Notes under the pieces: model-generated | The model's database searches: none | What the model was told of the DNA's origin: nothing | Seen by the model: only the letters and a program-made list of their open reading frames with translations | Program-made: the position numbers and the translations under genes | In this document: positions 62,031 to 64,000 of the stretch, one piece after another | Layout of the letters: the number at the start of each line of letters is the position of its first letter | Position numbering within the stretch: the first letter of the stretch is position 1 | Origin: Megachile rotundata | Taxonomy: Eukaryota; Arthropoda; Insecta; Hymenoptera; Megachilidae | Length of the DNA stretch: 64,000 bases | Assembly (NCBI RefSeq): GCF_050947335.1 | Contig: NC_134983.1 | Coordinates: 434,001 to 498,000, forward strand | Direction: 5' to 3'

Positions 62031-64000
62031 ACACAATCACAATAACGCAATCACACAATCACGATTACACAATCACAATCACACGATCTCAATCACACAA
62101 TCACACAGTCACACAATCACAATCACACAATCACAATCACACAATCACACAATCACACAATCACACAATCACTCAGTCACACAATCACACAATCACACAA
62201 TCACTCAATCACACAATCACACAATCACACAATCACACAATCACACAATCACACAATCACACAATCACACAATCACACAATCACACAATCACACCATCAC
62301 ACAATCACACAATCACACAATCACACAATCACACAATCACACAATCACACAATCACACAATCACACAATCACACAAGCACACAATCACACAATCACAATT
62401 ACACAATTACACAATCACACAATCACACAATCACACAATCACACGATCACACGATCACACGATCATACGATCACACGATCACACGATCACACGATCACAC
62501 GATCACTCGATCACACACTCACACAATCACACAGTCACAATCACACAATCACACAATCACACAATCAAACGAACACACGATCACACGATCACACGATCAC
62601 ACGATCACACGATCACACGATCACACGATCACACGATCACACGATCACACGATCACACAATCACGCAATCACACAATCACGCAATCGCAATCACGCAATC
62701 ACAGTCACACAATCACAATCACACAATCACAATCACACAATCACAATTACACAATTACTCAATCACACAAGCACACAAGCACACAATCACACAATCACAC
62801 AATCACACAATCACACAATCACACAATCACACAATCACACAATCACACAATCACACAATCACACAATCACAATCACACAATCACAATTACACAATTACAC
62901 AATCACACAATCACACAATCACACAATCACACAATCACTCAATCACACAATCACACAATCACAAAATCACAAAATCACACAATCACACAGTCACACAATC
63001 ACATAATCACACAACCACACAATCACACTATCACACAATCACACAATCACACAATCACACAATCACACAAGCACACAAGCACACAATCACACAATCACAC
63101 AATCACACAATCACACAACCACACAATCACTCAAGCACGCAGTCACAATCACACAATCACACAATCACACAATCACACGATCACACGATCACACGATCAC
63201 ACGATCACACGATCACACGATCACACAATCACACATTCACACAATCACACAATCATACCATCACACAATCACACAATCACACATTCACACAATCACGCAA
63301 TCACAATCACGCAATCACAATCACGCAATCACAATCACGCAATCACAATCACGCAATCACAATCACGCAATCACACAATCACGGTCACACAATCACGGTC
63401 ACACAATCACGATCACACAATAACGGTCACACAATCACGGTCACACAACCACACAATCACACAATCACACAATCACACAATCACACAGTCATACAATCAC
63501 ACAATCACGCAATCACACAATCACACAATCACACAATCACACAATCACACAATCACACAATCACACAATCACACAATCACACAATCACACAATCACACAA
63601 GCACACAATCACACAATCACACAATCACACAACCACACAGTCACACAATCACACAATCACAATCACGCAATCACACAATCACGGTCACACAATCACGGTC
63701 ACACAATCACGGTCACTCAATCGCGGTCACTCAATCACGGACACACAATCACACAATCACACAATCACACAATCACACAATCACACAATCACACAATCAC
63801 TCAATCACACAATCACACAATCACAGAATCACAATATCACACAATCACACAATCACACAATCACACAATCACACAATCACACAATCAAACAATCACACAA
63901 CCACACAATCACTCAAGCACGCAGTCACAATCACACAATCGCACAATAACACCATCACACAATCACACCATCACACAATCACACCATCACACAATCACAT
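62031..64000. repeat. Further copy of the 33.26-35.2 kb module, cut by the window end
   Basis: aataacgc (33,271/62,041, offset 28,770) and aataacgg (34,655/63,419, offset 28,764) place this as another copy of the head plus the first half of the 3,204-base unit. The second CGATC run has about ten units against eleven at 33,806-33,893. Near 63,946 the unit aataacac replaces the aatcacac found at 35,196, a private variant. The array runs on past the last base. Confidence 0.87.

Larger units (their letters stand above)
1..64000. repeat. Octamer satellite array, unit acacaatc, filling the window
   Basis: Every line of the window is made of acacaatc or a one- or two-base variant of it, mixed with a hexamer form acaatc. 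Common variants are acacgatc, acgcaatc, acggtc, acgatc, actcaatc, acacagtc, acacaacc, acacattc, acaccatc, acacaagc and acgattac. The plus strand is almost entirely A, C and T; G appears only in variants. No unique sequence interrupts the array and both ends of the window lie inside it. Arrays of this length with nested duplications are typical of eukaryotic heterochromatin; the genome and chromosome cannot be identified from the sequence. No coding, RNA or regulatory element is supported. Confidence 0.98.

Noticed and set aside
1..64000. Histidine-rich metal-binding or antifreeze-like repeat protein
   Set aside because: The many His residues result from cac codons in the repeat. No non-repetitive coding sequence, intron signal or start context accompanies them.
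1..64000. CRISPR array
   Set aside because: Repeats are continuous at 6-14 bases with no unique spacers of uniform length, no leader and no cas genes.
1..64000. Telomere repeat
   Set aside because: The unit acacaatc / gtgtgatt has no G-run on either strand and is unlike known telomere units such as TTAGGG, TTTAGGG or TTAGG; the kilobase modules are also unlike a telomere.
1..64000. tRNA, rRNA or other structured RNA gene; inverted repeats
   Set aside because: The plus strand is nearly free of G and so cannot pair with itself to any extent; no stem of useful length was seen outside the short palindromic GATC.
1..64000. Transposon or retroelement insertion
   Set aside because: No non-satellite stretch, terminal repeat, poly-A tail or target-site duplication interrupts the array.

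Overview
The whole 64-kb window is one uninterrupted satellite array. Its basic unit is the octamer acacaatc (gtgtgatt or gattgtgt on the minus strand), and a shorter hexamer relative, acaatc, is interspersed. I see no unique sequence, gene, RNA gene, transposon, CRISPR array or promoter anywhere. This points to a eukaryotic nuclear genome, in a heterochromatic block such as a pericentromere, subtelomere or sex/B chromosome region. The species and chromosomal site cannot be read from the sequence.

The array has four levels. (1) Octamers and hexamers. (2) 14-base composites (octamer + hexamer), including acacaatcacaatc, acgcaatcacaatc and acacaatcacggtc. (3) Blocks dominated by one variant (CGATC runs, acgc blocks, acggtc blocks, perfect runs), set in a fixed order to make modules of about 0.4 to 1.6 kb. 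(4) Kilobase-scale duplications of those modules. These last are found by tracking rare single-base variants, whose spacing stays constant or changes by whole units.

Layout: 1-675 repeats at 8,059-8,733. A 5.2-kb block at 890-6,095 reappears at 25,048-30,274. A 1.58-kb module is in tandem at 6,601-9,770. A 3.9-kb duplication spans 10,060-17,400, followed by a 2.2-kb tandem at 15,573-19,945. The stretch 21,560-23,040 is the most diverged. A 3,204-base tandem pair lies at 33,606-40,013. It is followed by a 5.73-kb repeat of the same material, then a 7.53-kb tandem pair (46,855-54,388 and 54,389-about 62,030) that itself contains a 1.86-kb tandem. The window ends inside another copy of the 33.26-kb module.

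Long plus-strand open frames are a by-product of the repeat. Eight is not a multiple of three, so all three plus frames read the same eight-residue cycle (TQSHNHTI), which has no stop codon, while every minus frame meets TGA once per 24 bases. Starts and stops arise only from rare point variants. I annotate no protein.

The notable content is the history written in the array. It shows nested duplications, one apparently indel-free 3,204-base tandem copy, a 230-base deletion paired with a 19-unit expansion, and a near-absolute rule that every unit has even length, broken only by one 7-base unit present in two duplicate copies. All comparisons were made by eye at marker positions; boundaries are approximate to one or a few units.
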